This document shows positions 8,128-16,186 of a DNA stretch of 32,422 bases, in pieces; positions within the stretch are counted from its first letter, which is position 1; each line of letters opens with the position of its first letter. The stretch is from Thalassolituus alkanivorans (GTDB taxonomy: Bacteria; Pseudomonadota; Gammaproteobacteria; Pseudomonadales; Oceanobacteraceae). The position numbers were made by a program, and so were the translations under genes. The stretch covers positions 1 to 32,422 of the forward strand of contig NZ_JAJAEL010000003.1 of NCBI RefSeq assembly GCF_020447205.1, given 5' to 3'. The notes under the pieces are model-generated. The model did not search any database and was not told the DNA's origin. It saw only the letters and a program-made list of their open reading frames with translations.

Positions 8128-9660
8128 ATGAGCACGAACGACAAAATCAATCAGGACAGCATTAACAAAGCCCTGTGGAGCGCCTGCGACACCTTCCGTG
8201 GCACCATCAGCGCCGACACCTACAAAGACTTCATCCTCACCATGCTGTTCCTCAAATACATCTCCGATGTATGGCAGGATCACTACGATGGCTACAAGGC
8301 GGAATACGGCGACGAGCCGGAACTGATCGAAGAAATGATGAAATCCGAGCGTTTTGTACTGCCCAAAGCGGCCAGCTTCTATGCCCTGTACGAACGCCGC
8401 CACGAACCCGGCAACGGTGAGCGCATCGACCAGGCGCTGCACGCCATTGAAGAAGCCAACGGCACCAAACTTAAAGACGCTGGCAAGAGTGTGTTCCAGG
8501 ACATCAGCTTCAACACCGACAAACTGGGTGAAGAGAAACAAAAGAACACCATTCTGCGTCACTTACTGGAAGACTTTGCCAAGCCCGAGTTGAACCTCAA
8601 GCCCAGCCGCGTCGGCACGCTGGATGTGATTGGTAACGCCTACGAATACTTAATCAAAAACTTTGCCGCCAGTGGTGGCCAGAAAGCCGGTGAGTTTTAC
8701 ACCCCGCCCGAAGTATCCGACTTAATTGCCGAACTGCTCGACCCGCAACCGGGCGACAGCATCTGCGACCCGGCCTGTGGTTCCGGCTCATTATTGATGA
8801 AATGCGGCCGCAAAATTGTGGCGAACCACGGCAGCAAGCAATACGCCCTGTATGGGCAAGAGGCCATTGGCTCCACCTGGTCGCTGGCCAAAATGAACAT
8901 GTTCCTGCACGGTGAAGACAACCACAAAATCGAATGGGGCGACACCATCCGCAACCCCAAGTTGCTGGATAAAAACGGCGACCTGATGCTGTTCGACATT
9001 GTTACCGCCAACCCGCCGTTCAGTCTGGATAAATGGGGCCACGACGAAGCCGAGCACGACAAATTCAGCCGCTTTCGCCGTGGTGTACCGCCGAAAACCA
9101 AAGGTGACTACGCCTTTATCCTGCACATGATCGAAACCCTGAAACCTGGCTCTGGCCGTATGGGCGTAGTTGTGCCACACGGTGTTCTGTTCCGGGGAAG
9201 CACAGAAGGCACAATCCGTCAGAAGCTGATTGACGAAAACCTGCTCGATGCCGTGATTGGCCTGCCAGAGAAACTCTTCTACGGCACGGGCATTCCTGCG
9301 GCCATCCTGATCTTCAAAAAAGAGAAAAGTGATGACAGCGTGATGTTTATCGACGCCAGCCGCGAGTTCAAAGCTGGTAAAAACCAGAACCTGCTCAGCG
9401 ACGACAATATCCGCAAGATTGTCGATACCTACTTCGCCGGTAACGACGTGGAGAAATACGCCTACGTCGCCAGCCTGAAAGAGATCAAAGAGAACGACTA
9501 CAACCTCAACATCCCGCGCTATGTCGATACCTTTGAAGAAGAGGAAGAAATCGACCTGATGGCCGTGCGTGCTGAACGTCAGCAACTTCAGGCGCAGCTG
9601 GCAACCATCGAGCATGAGATGGAAAGCTACCTGGCCGAGCTGGGTTATCAGAATAAGTAA
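8128..9660 (+). CDS. hsdM: type I restriction-modification DNA methyltransferase HsdM
   Basis: This 510-residue N6-adenine methyltransferase modifies the recognition site together with HsdS and forms part of the restriction complex with HsdR. An N-terminal helical HsdM_N domain (about 8-150; INKALWSACDTFRGTISADT) is followed by the catalytic domain. The SAM-binding motif DPACGSGS is at D214-G220 and the catalytic NPPF motif at N295-F298 (IVTANPPFSLDKWG). The EFYTPPEV segment before motif I is also typical. The C-terminal coiled coil would contact HsdS. Length is near that of E. coli HsdM (529). A strong Shine-Dalgarno for dinD follows immediately. No key residue is missing. Confidence 0.96.
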   Translation: MSTNDKINQDSINKALWSACDTFRGTISADTYKDFILTMLFLKYISDVWQDHYDGYKAEYGDEPELIEEMMKSERFVLPKAASFYALYERRHEPGNGERIDQALHAIEEANGTKLKDAGKSVFQDISFNTDKLGEEKQKNTILRHLLEDFAKPELNLKPSRVGTLDVIGNAYEYLIKNFAASGGQKAGEFYTPPEVSDLIAELLDPQPGDSICDPACGSGSLLMKCGRKIVANHGSKQYALYGQEAIGSTWSLAKMNMFLHGEDNHKIEWGDTIRNPKLLDKNGDLMLFDIVTANPPFSLDKWGHDEAEHDKFSRFRRGVPPKTKGDYAFILHMIETLKPGSGRMGVVVPHGVLFRGSTEGTIRQKLIDENLLDAVIGLPEKLFYGTGIPAAILIFKKEKSDDSVMFIDASREFKAGKNQNLLSDDNIRKIVDTYFAGNDVEKYAYVASLKEIKENDYNLNIPRYVDTFEEEEEIDLMAVRAERQQLQAQLATIEHEMESYLAELGYQNK

Positions 9661-9673
9661 AGGAGGATAGGCA

Positions 9674-10534
9674 ATGGAACCGCAACAAATTCAATCACTG
9701 ACAGCCATGTTTGAAGGCCACTCTCAGCGTACAGAAGAGGGAGTGGAATACTGGCTGGCCCGGGATGTTCAGCACTTACTGGGCTACGGCAAGTGGGACA
9801 ACTTCACCAGTGTGATCTCAAAAGCCAAAACAGCCTGCGAAGTTAGTGGGCATACGGTCTCTGACCATTTTGCCGACGTCGGGAAAATGGTCGAGTTGGG
9901 CTCGGGCAGTCAGCGCGAAATCGACGACGTTATGCTTACCCGCTATGCCTGCTACCTGATCGCCCAGAACGGCGACTCCCGCAAGCAGCAGGTGGCATTT
10001 GCCCAGACCTACTTTGCCATGCAGACCCGCAAGGCAGAGCTGATTGAACAACGCCTGCTCGAAGCAGAACGCGTGCTTGCACGTCAGAAGCTCTCCGCCA
10101 CGGAGAAAGAGCTCTCAAGCGTGATTTTTGAGCAGACTGGTGGCAACGACAACTTCGCACTGATCCGCAGCAAAGGCGACTCCGCACTGTTCGGACGCAA
10201 TACCAAAGCCATGAAAGCCCAATGGCAGGTGCCCGACAACCGCCCGCTGGCAGACTTTGCCCCGACCATCATCCTCAAGGCGAAAGACTTTGCCACCGAG
10301 ATCACCATTCATAACGCCCGTGCGCAGAATATGAACCGCGAGCAGCAGATCTCCAAGGAGCATGTCACCAACAACGAGGCCGTCCGTCAGACGCTGATCA
10401 ACCGGGGTATCCGCCCGGAAGAGCTGCCGCCAGCAGAAGATGTCAAAAAGGTAGAACGCCGACTCGCGTCAGCCGACAAAAAGTCGCTTAAGAACCCGGA
10501 GACGCTTGGATTAAAGGATGATGCTGATGAGTAA
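9674..10534 (+). CDS. dinD: DinD-like protein (Bro-N domain, DNA-damage-inducible family)
   Basis: The 286-residue protein matches the DinD family (E. coli DinD is 274). It has an N-terminal Bro-N-like domain (about 20-120; WLARDVQHLLGYGKWDNFTS, DVMLTRYACYLIAQNGDSRK). The C-terminal half holds FALIRSKGDSALFGRNTKAM and ISKEHVTNNEAVRQTLINRG. E. coli DinD is SOS-induced and dismantles RecA filaments in vitro. Here the gene lies between hsdM and hsdS in the operon. It has its own excellent ribosome binding site (AAAGGAGG, 9660-9667), but I saw no LexA box upstream, so SOS control is not supported. A role in managing cleavage damage from the restriction enzyme is inference. Confidence 0.9.
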   Translation: MEPQQIQSLTAMFEGHSQRTEEGVEYWLARDVQHLLGYGKWDNFTSVISKAKTACEVSGHTVSDHFADVGKMVELGSGSQREIDDVMLTRYACYLIAQNGDSRKQQVAFAQTYFAMQTRKAELIEQRLLEAERVLARQKLSATEKELSSVIFEQTGGNDNFALIRSKGDSALFGRNTKAMKAQWQVPDNRPLADFAPTIILKAKDFATEITIHNARAQNMNREQQISKEHVTNNEAVRQTLINRGIRPEELPPAEDVKKVERRLASADKKSLKNPETLGLKDDADE

Positions 10535-10604
10535 GATGATTACGGCGCTTTCTATGGAAATCGTGATGGCTAAGGATCTGGAGGCGTTGGGATATGGTGC
10601 CTAA
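10527..10604 (+). other. 25-codon open frame bridging dinD and hsdS
   Basis: An ATG inside the dinD end opens a frame of 25 codons (MSKMITALSMEIVMAKDLEA, then LGYGA) that stops at 10602-10604, inside the first codons of hsdS. The GGAGG for hsdS lies within it. It may only be a coupling device that carries ribosomes from dinD to hsdS across the 59-base gap, or chance. No family recognised. Confidence 0.2.
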
Positions 10605-11811
10605 GGGCTGGACTCCATCGCAAGTCGGCGATATTGCTAAATTTTCTTCTGGCGGTACACCAAGTAAACAAGCTGCAGAATATTGGGGTGGTACTGAGCC
10701 ATGGATTTCCGGAAAAGATCTTAAAACTCATTACCTAGAAACAAGCATTGACGGCTTAACCAAAGCCGGATTTCAGGCTGCAAAAAAAGCGCCGAAGGGG
10801 TCAAGTCTAGTGCTAGTAAGAGGTATGACTCTTTTAAAAGATTTTCCTGTTGGTTACGCAACCAGGGAAGTAGCTTTTAATCAAGACTTGAAGGCCTTAG
10901 TTCCTGCCAAAAATATAGATGGGCTATTTTTATCATTTTTGTTAGTGGCGGAGAAAAACAAAATTCTCCAGCTTGTGAGTACAGCAGGACATGGGACAGG
11001 ACGCCTAGATACTCATTCACTTCAGGAGTACCCGGTTAATATACCCCCTCTCCCCGAACAAAAGAAAATCGCCCAGATCCTCTCCACTTGGGATAAGGCC
11101 ATCACCACCACCGAGCAACTGCTCATCAACAGCCAGCAGCAGAAAAAAGCCCTGATGCAACAACTGCTCACCGGCAAGCAGCGTCTGTTGGATCAAAATA
11201 GGGAAAGGTTTGAGAGCAAGTGGCGAGAGGTAGAGCTTGGCAGCGTTTTAAAAGAAGTGAAACGTCCTGTCGATTGGGATGATGCTGCAGATTACAAACT
11301 TCTCAGTGTGAAACGCCGCTCAGAAGGCGTTGTGCTAAGAGAAGTACTGAAAGGCACTGAAATTCTGACCAAGAAGATGAACATAGCTCAATCCGGCGAC
11401 TTTTTAATCTCAAAGATGCAGATCGTCCATGGTGCTGCAGGGTTGGTTCCTGATGAGTTTGATGGTTTTCATATCTCTGATTCATACATCAGCCTAACCC
11501 CAAAAGATGAGCGAAAGTTGGATATTCACTTCTTTGCATGGTTTGCCAAACAGAAGTTGATGTATCACAAAGCGTTTCTCTGTAGCTACGGCGTTCATAT
11601 TGAGAAGATGACCTTCAATTTCAAACTCTTCCTGAAGGAAAAGATCAGCGTGCCCGCGTCGATTGAAGAACAACAAAAAATCGCCGCCGTGTTGTCCACT
11701 GCCGATCTGGAAGTCGCCGCCTTGCAAAAGAAACTCGATACCTTTAAGCAAGAGAAAAAAGCCCTGATGCAGCAGTTATTAACAGGCAAGCGTCGGGTAA
11801 AACTTAACTAA
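10594..11811 (+). CDS. hsdS: type I restriction specificity subunit HsdS (two TRDs)
   Basis: The 405-residue protein has the standard two-half layout. TRD1 is about residues 1-145 (VPKGWTPSQVGDIAKFSSGG). The central conserved region is about 150-200 (LPEQKKIAQILSTWDKAITT, QQKKALMQQLLTGKQ). TRD2 is about 205-350. The distal conserved region is about 353-403 (IEEQQKIAAVLSTADLEVAA, EKKALMQQLLTGKRR). The two conserved regions are clear repeats that form the antiparallel coiled coil holding HsdM. It defines a bipartite recognition site that cannot be read from sequence alone. The start ATG has GGAGG at the right distance. The next gene begins 14 bases after the stop. TRD1 looks more AT-rich than its surroundings, as is common for exchanged TRDs. 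Confidence 0.95.
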   Translation: MVPKGWTPSQVGDIAKFSSGGTPSKQAAEYWGGTEPWISGKDLKTHYLETSIDGLTKAGFQAAKKAPKGSSLVLVRGMTLLKDFPVGYATREVAFNQDLKALVPAKNIDGLFLSFLLVAEKNKILQLVSTAGHGTGRLDTHSLQEYPVNIPPLPEQKKIAQILSTWDKAITTTEQLLINSQQQKKALMQQLLTGKQRLLDQNRERFESKWREVELGSVLKEVKRPVDWDDAADYKLLSVKRRSEGVVLREVLKGTEILTKKMNIAQSGDFLISKMQIVHGAAGLVPDEFDGFHISDSYISLTPKDERKLDIHFFAWFAKQKLMYHKAFLCSYGVHIEKMTFNFKLFLKEKISVPASIEEQQKIAAVLSTADLEVAALQKKLDTFKQEKKALMQQLLTGKRRVKLN

Positions 11812-11825
11812 ACATGGAGGTTGTT

Positions 11826-13166
11826 ATGGCAATGAAAATCTGGGAAGAGCGCTTCATGGCGAGCGATCCCTATTCAGCAAACGATGTTCGAAATGAGTGG
11901 GAGCGTGATTATGCCCGCTTGATCCACTCAGCTGCATTTCGCCGTTTGCAATCAAAAACTCAGGTTCTGGGTTTGGGCGAAAGCGATTTTTATCGCACTC
12001 GTCTAACTCACTCAATGGAAGTTGCACAGATCGGCACAGGCATTTTGCGCTGGCTGAAAAGCAAACATGACTCAGACAACGAAATTCTGGGAGCACTGCC
12101 ACGTTCTTCATTAATGAACACTATCTGTTTGGCTCACGACATCGGCCACCCACCGTTTGGTCATGGTGGTGAAGTGGCGTTAAACGTGTGTATGCGCAAC
12201 CACGGCGGCTTCGAAGGCAATGGGCAGACCCTACGCATTCTTTCGAAGCTAGATAAATACACAGAAAAAAATGGCATGAACCCAACCCGCCGTATGCTGT
12301 TGGGAATCCTGAAGTATCCGGCTTCATACAGCCAAACTGTGCAATTGGACGCCTATGGCAAAGTGCCTGAGCAGCGATGGTTATGCAAAGCCAAGGAGCA
12401 GCATCCTCCCAAATGTTATCTGGATGACGAGCGCGAGCTCGTCCAGTGGATCTTCAAGGACGCATTAACAGATATCGAACAAACGGCATTTGTTAAACTT
12501 AAGCATGACGAGAAGTCGGGACACTTGAAATCTGTCTACAAAGGTCTTGATACCTCCATCATGGAACTGGCGGATGATATTTCATACAGCCTGCATGATC
12601 TGGAAGACGCCATTGCTTTGGGTATGGTTACTCAGGCTGACTGGAGAGACCACTTTGAATCTGATGATGGGAAAGCACTGTTTTCGAATTGTGGCCTGAA
12701 TTACGACGACATCACCAAAGAGCTCTACGGACGCAGCCATATGCGCAAAAAAGCCATTGGCGGACTAGTACATAAGTTCATTATCAGCACCTACGTAACC
12801 GATTCTGAAGTGCCAGGCGCAACAACGCCATTGATCAAATGGAATGCCGTCATGGAAGAGGCTACAGAGAAGTTAATGAAGAGCATCAAAAAGCTGGTGT
12901 TCGAGAAAGTCATCAGAAGCCCGAATGTTCAGCAACTGGAGTTCAAAGGCCAAAAGCTAGTGATGGAACTATTTTCGGCCTTGGAATCTGACCCAATGCG
13001 CTTGCTGCCAGTGGATGGGCAAAAACGCTTCAAGCAGGCTTCAGGCAAACAGGAACAAATGCGTGCCATCTGTGACTTTATAGCTGGAATGACAGATGAA
13101 TACGCCACCCGCTTCTATGAAAAGCTCTACTACCCACACAAAGGCTCGATCTTTGATCGGCTTTGA
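11826..13166 (+). CDS. dGTPase-like HD-domain dNTP triphosphohydrolase
   Basis: The 446-residue protein belongs to the Dgt family, which cleaves dNTPs (classically dGTP) to deoxynucleoside and triphosphate. The HD metal site is visible: H62 (RTRLTHSMEVAQIG), H104-D105 (LAHDIGHPPFGHGGE) and D250 or D251 (MELADDISYSLHDLEDAI). The N-terminal SDYRRDF-like signature appears as NEWERDYARLIHSAAFRRLQ. E. coli Dgt is 505 residues. The first ATG in frame (11814) lies inside the ribosome binding site; GGAGG at 11816-11820 places the start at 11826. Some bacterial dGTPases defend against phage by depleting dGTP, which fits its place inside a restriction operon. Substrate preference and trigger are unknown. 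Confidence 0.9.
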   Translation: MAMKIWEERFMASDPYSANDVRNEWERDYARLIHSAAFRRLQSKTQVLGLGESDFYRTRLTHSMEVAQIGTGILRWLKSKHDSDNEILGALPRSSLMNTICLAHDIGHPPFGHGGEVALNVCMRNHGGFEGNGQTLRILSKLDKYTEKNGMNPTRRMLLGILKYPASYSQTVQLDAYGKVPEQRWLCKAKEQHPPKCYLDDERELVQWIFKDALTDIEQTAFVKLKHDEKSGHLKSVYKGLDTSIMELADDISYSLHDLEDAIALGMVTQADWRDHFESDDGKALFSNCGLNYDDITKELYGRSHMRKKAIGGLVHKFIISTYVTDSEVPGATTPLIKWNAVMEEATEKLMKSIKKLVFEKVIRSPNVQQLEFKGQKLVMELFSALESDPMRLLPVDGQKRFKQASGKQEQMRAICDFIAGMTDEYATRFYEKLYYPHKGSIFDRL

Positions 13167-13174
13167 GGTGGTTA

Positions 13175-14179
13175 ATGGATAACGACCTGATCCTCTACAC
13201 CACCGACGATGGCGAATCCCAGCTCGTACTGCGTGAGCTGGGTGGTCAGGTATGGCTCACTCAGTTGGAAATGGCTGAGCTGTACCAAACCAGCAAGCAA
13301 AACATCGGTAAGCACGTGAAGGCCGTATTGTCAGACGGGGAGCTGGCTGAAGGGGCAGTTGTAAACTCAAAGTTTACAACTGCGGCCGATGGTAAAGAGT
13401 ACCTGACCCAGCTCTATGCCCTACCCATGATCATTGCTGTTGGCTATCGGGTACGCTCGACACGGGGTACCCAGTTCCGGCAGTGGGCAACCCGTACGCT
13501 TGCAGAGTATCTATCCAAAGGCTTCGCCATGGATGATGAGCGCCTCAAAGACCCTAAATGGGATTACTTTGATGAGCTGCTCGAACGCATCCGTGATATC
13601 CGCTCATCGGAGAAGCGCTTTTATCAGAAAGTCCGTGACCTGCTTACCCTGGCCGAAGACTACCGTGCCAATGAAAAGGACACCGGGCTGCTGTTCGCTG
13701 AAGTACAGAACAAGCTCATTTATGCCGTAACTGGCTATACCACGGCAGAGCTGATTGTGGCACGAGCGGACCCAAACATGCCCAACATGAATCTGACCAG
13801 CTTTTCAGGCAAACGGGTTCGTAAGGCTGATGTGGTCATCGCTAAGAACTACCTGCAGGGCGATGAACTGGAGCGGCTGAATCGTCTGGTGAGTATGTTC
13901 TTCGAATTCGCAGAGTTCCGGGCCAAAAACAAGCAACACCTAACGCTGGATGACTGGCGCAAGTATGTTGATAGCTTTATGGAGTTCAATGAGCAGCCAC
14001 GGCTGAACAACGCCGGCAATATCAGCCGCGTGCAAATGGAGCAGATTGCCAACCAGCGTTATGAGCAGTTTGATCAGCAACGAAAATCAGCAGAAGCAAA
14101 AGCAACGGATGCTGAAGAATTGATCGAGCTTGAAAAGCTGCAGGCACGGTTGCAGAAGAAGAAAAAGGACACTGAATGA
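13175..14179 (+). CDS. rhuM: RhuM family protein
   Basis: The 334-residue product matches the RhuM family. An N-terminal winged-helix-like part (VWLTQLEMAELYQTSKQNIG) is followed by a Bro-N-related core (YRVRSTRGTQFRQWATRTLA) and a helical, charged C-terminus ending in a coiled coil (LEKLQARLQKKKKD). The biochemical function of RhuM is not established; members are common inside restriction and defence islands. The TTG nearer the upstream gene is rejected because GAGGTGG (13165-13171) sits five bases before the ATG at 13175. The gene begins eight bases after the dGTPase stop. Its own stop overlaps (ATGA) the start of an hsdR remnant, showing that hsdR once followed directly. Confidence 0.9.
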   Translation: MDNDLILYTTDDGESQLVLRELGGQVWLTQLEMAELYQTSKQNIGKHVKAVLSDGELAEGAVVNSKFTTAADGKEYLTQLYALPMIIAVGYRVRSTRGTQFRQWATRTLAEYLSKGFAMDDERLKDPKWDYFDELLERIRDIRSSEKRFYQKVRDLLTLAEDYRANEKDTGLLFAEVQNKLIYAVTGYTTAELIVARADPNMPNMNLTSFSGKRVRKADVVIAKNYLQGDELERLNRLVSMFFEFAEFRAKNKQHLTLDDWRKYVDSFMEFNEQPRLNNAGNISRVQMEQIANQRYEQFDQQRKSAEAKATDAEELIELEKLQARLQKKKKDTE

Positions 14180-14268
14180 CCACCCAGACAGCCCCAAAAT
14201 TTCAGGAAGAATACAGCGCCAGCTGCCCTCGTAGTTTGAATGACGCAGGAATTAACCATGTTGAATGA
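14176..14268 (+). pseudogene. 5' remnant of an hsdR gene
   Basis: An ATG overlapping the rhuM stop opens a 30-codon frame starting MTTQTAPKFQEEYSASCP. Residues PKFQEEYSA are the same as the N-terminus of the complete HsdR encoded from 16179 (MAEYDVPKFQEEYSAKLPAL). Similarity ends near 14230, after which the frame is unrelated and stops inside the next gene. The first residues (MTTQTA versus MAEYDV) differ from the intact hsdR, so this is not a simple copy of it. It is best read as the scar left when the AlbA_2 gene entered the operon. Confidence 0.7.
14197..14219 (+). repeat. 23-bp direct repeat, left copy (hsdR start)
   Basis: This stretch (begins aaatttcagg, ends tacagcgc) is identical to 16200-16222. 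The two copies bracket the AlbA_2 gene. It encodes KFQEEYSA of HsdR in both places. The identity is coding similarity between an hsdR remnant and hsdR, and could serve for homologous deletion of the intervening gene. Confidence 0.9.
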
Positions 14269-16186
14269 ATACTCTGCCGAGTCCTTATTGCAGCAGTTGC
14301 GCCAGCTAGATGAGTGCCCTCGCATTGAGGCAAAACGTGGCACTGACATTGGCAGCTCCGCAATGCAATCCGTCTGCGCCTTTGCTAACGAGCCGGGACT
14401 GGGCGGCGGTTATTTATTATTAGGGGTCAGTGAGCCGGATGCACAGCACAACGAGTTTTATGTATCAGGTGTTGACCATACCGATAAACTGCTGGGTGAT
14501 TTACAGGCCAACTGCCGCGAGCAGTTTGAGCAATCCGTTCCGGTAGAGGCGCAAGCTATCCCGCTGGAAGGCAAAACAGTGATCATGGTCTTTGTGCCCG
14601 AACTGGAGCCAGCGGCTAAACCTTGTACGTTTAAAGGAAAGTTCGACAGTAAAAACAAGCGTAAAACGGGTGTCTGGCGACGCGGTCTGAACGGCGATTA
14701 CGAATGCACCCAGACCGATATCGAACCTTTACTCATAGCAAAAAGTGGCATGGGGTTTGAGCAAGTTGTTCTGGCAGATGCTGAGTGGGATGACCTCGAT
14801 CCTACCGCCATAGAGCTCTATCGCAATCTTCGCGCCAGAATACGCCCCAACGCCGAGGAGCTGGATGCCAGCGATACCGATATGTTACGGGCTTTAAATC
14901 TGGTTAAAAAACACGGTGACCGCTGGGTCCCCAACGTTGCTGGGCTATTACTGCTGGGCAAACCTTTGTCATTACGCAGATTGATGCCTGCAGTGCGGAT
15001 TGATTATGTGCGCATTGCTGGTACGCAATGGGTTGAAGATCCAGAACAACGCTTTGCAACCACCCTGGATCTGCGTGAACCGTTACTGCGCCTTATCCCA
15101 AGACTTGAAAATGCCATTCTGGATGACCTGCCTAAGCACTTCCGCTTAAAGGCTGGCGACTTACAACGTTCTGACGAACCCTTATTACCTTATAAGGTGA
15201 TAAGGGAGGCCGTGGTGAATGCGGTCATGCACCGTGACTACTCCGTGCATCAACCTACGATGGTTATTCGTTACAGTAACCGTATTGAGATCCACAATGC
15301 TGGGTATTCCCTAAAACCAGAAGCCATGCTGGGAGAGATGGGTTCTAAGTTGCGGAATCCTATTGTCGCAGCGGTGCTATACGACCTGAACTTTGCCGAA
15401 ACCAAAGGATCAGGAATTCGAACTATGCGGCGTCTATTGGACAACGCGGGGCTTACCGCACCGGTTTTTACCAGCAAGGTTCTGGCTAATGAGTTCCAGG
15501 CAACGTATCTGCTTCATCAACTGCTGGGTGAGGAACAGCTACAGTGGCTCAATCAATTTTCTCGATTACAACTGTCAGACAATGAAGCCCGTGCTCTGAT
15601 TCTGGCAAAGGAAACAGGTGCGGTGGATAACGCTGGTCTGCGTGCCATCACAGGACTGGACACTCTGGCAGCCAGCCAGGTACTCAAGAGACTGCATCAT
15701 CAATATCGCCTGTTGGAACAAGGTGGAGCAGGCTCCGCGACCTATTATCGTCTGACGGGACAACGATCCGCAGAAGGCGAATTGCCGTTATTTGCATCGG
15801 ACGATTCAAATACAGGTGACCTCGCATCAAATACAGGTGACCTTGATACAAATCCAGGTGACCTGCATACCAACGCAGAAGAGCTACCTGCGGAATTAAA
15901 ACAACGACTGGAAGCCCTGACCCCAAAAGCCCGCAAAGATAAGGTGTGGCCCGTCATTTTGTGGTTATGTGCACTACGGCCCTACAAAGCGGAGCAATTG
16001 GCAACCTTACTCGCTGGCAGGCAAGTGACTGCCTTAAAGAGCACACACCTTAATCCGCTTCGGGAGCAAGAAGGTCTGATTGGGTACACCCATCCAGAGG
16101 TGGTTAACCATCCAGAACAGGCATACAAGACCACAACAACTGGCTTGCAGTGGCTGATACAACACGGAATTGACATCAATGGCTGA
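14258..16186 (+). CDS. AlbA_2/Schlafen-like ATP-binding protein (HATPase_c_4)
   Basis: The 642-residue protein has an N-terminal AlbA_2 (Schlafen-AlbA) domain, about 10-140 (PRIEAKRGTDIGSSAMQSVC, GGGYLLLGVSEPD). A GHKL-type ATPase domain follows, about 270-420 (VIREAVVNAVMHRDYSVHQP, YSNRIEIHNAGYS, AETKGSGIRTMRRLLDNAGL). Then come winged-helix segments, a repetitive linker and another winged-helix-like C-terminus. Such proteins are often labelled transcriptional regulators or DNA-binding ATPases and recur in restriction islands; their function here is unknown. The ATG at 14258 is preferred over 14240 because AGGAA lies six bases upstream. The stop overlaps the hsdR start (ATGGCTGA). The gene is flanked by hsdR start sequence, evidence of insertion. 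Confidence 0.85.
   Translation: MLNEYSAESLLQQLRQLDECPRIEAKRGTDIGSSAMQSVCAFANEPGLGGGYLLLGVSEPDAQHNEFYVSGVDHTDKLLGDLQANCREQFEQSVPVEAQAIPLEGKTVIMVFVPELEPAAKPCTFKGKFDSKNKRKTGVWRRGLNGDYECTQTDIEPLLIAKSGMGFEQVVLADAEWDDLDPTAIELYRNLRARIRPNAEELDASDTDMLRALNLVKKHGDRWVPNVAGLLLLGKPLSLRRLMPAVRIDYVRIAGTQWVEDPEQRFATTLDLREPLLRLIPRLENAILDDLPKHFRLKAGDLQRSDEPLLPYKVIREAVVNAVMHRDYSVHQPTMVIRYSNRIEIHNAGYSLKPEAMLGEMGSKLRNPIVAAVLYDLNFAETKGSGIRTMRRLLDNAGLTAPVFTSKVLANEFQATYLLHQLLGEEQLQWLNQFSRLQLSDNEARALILAKETGAVDNAGLRAITGLDTLAASQVLKRLHHQYRLLEQGGAGSATYYRLTGQRSAEGELPLFASDDSNTGDLASNTGDLDTNPGDLHTNAEELPAELKQRLEALTPKARKDKVWPVILWLCALRPYKAEQLATLLAGRQVTALKSTHLNPLREQEGLIGYTHPEVVNHPEQAYKTTTTGLQWLIQHGIDING
15806..15868 (+). repeat. 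three 21-bp tandem repeats inside the AlbA_2 gene
   Basis: Three successive 21-base units (15806-15826, 15827-15847, 15848-15868) share the core caaatacaggtgacct with a few changes in the third. They encode the heptads SNTGDLA, SNTGDLD and TNPGDLH in a linker between winged-helix segments. The period is a multiple of three, so gain or loss of a unit keeps the frame. Confidence 0.85.

Noticed and set aside
8791-9615. 274-codon minus-strand open frame
   Set aside because: It lies wholly opposite hsdM, whose motifs are unmistakable; a shadow of its codon bias.
9600-9673. possible SOS (LexA) operator upstream of dinD
   Set aside because: No CTGT-N8-ACAG was found here or in the 7346-7490 gap, so LexA control is not supported.
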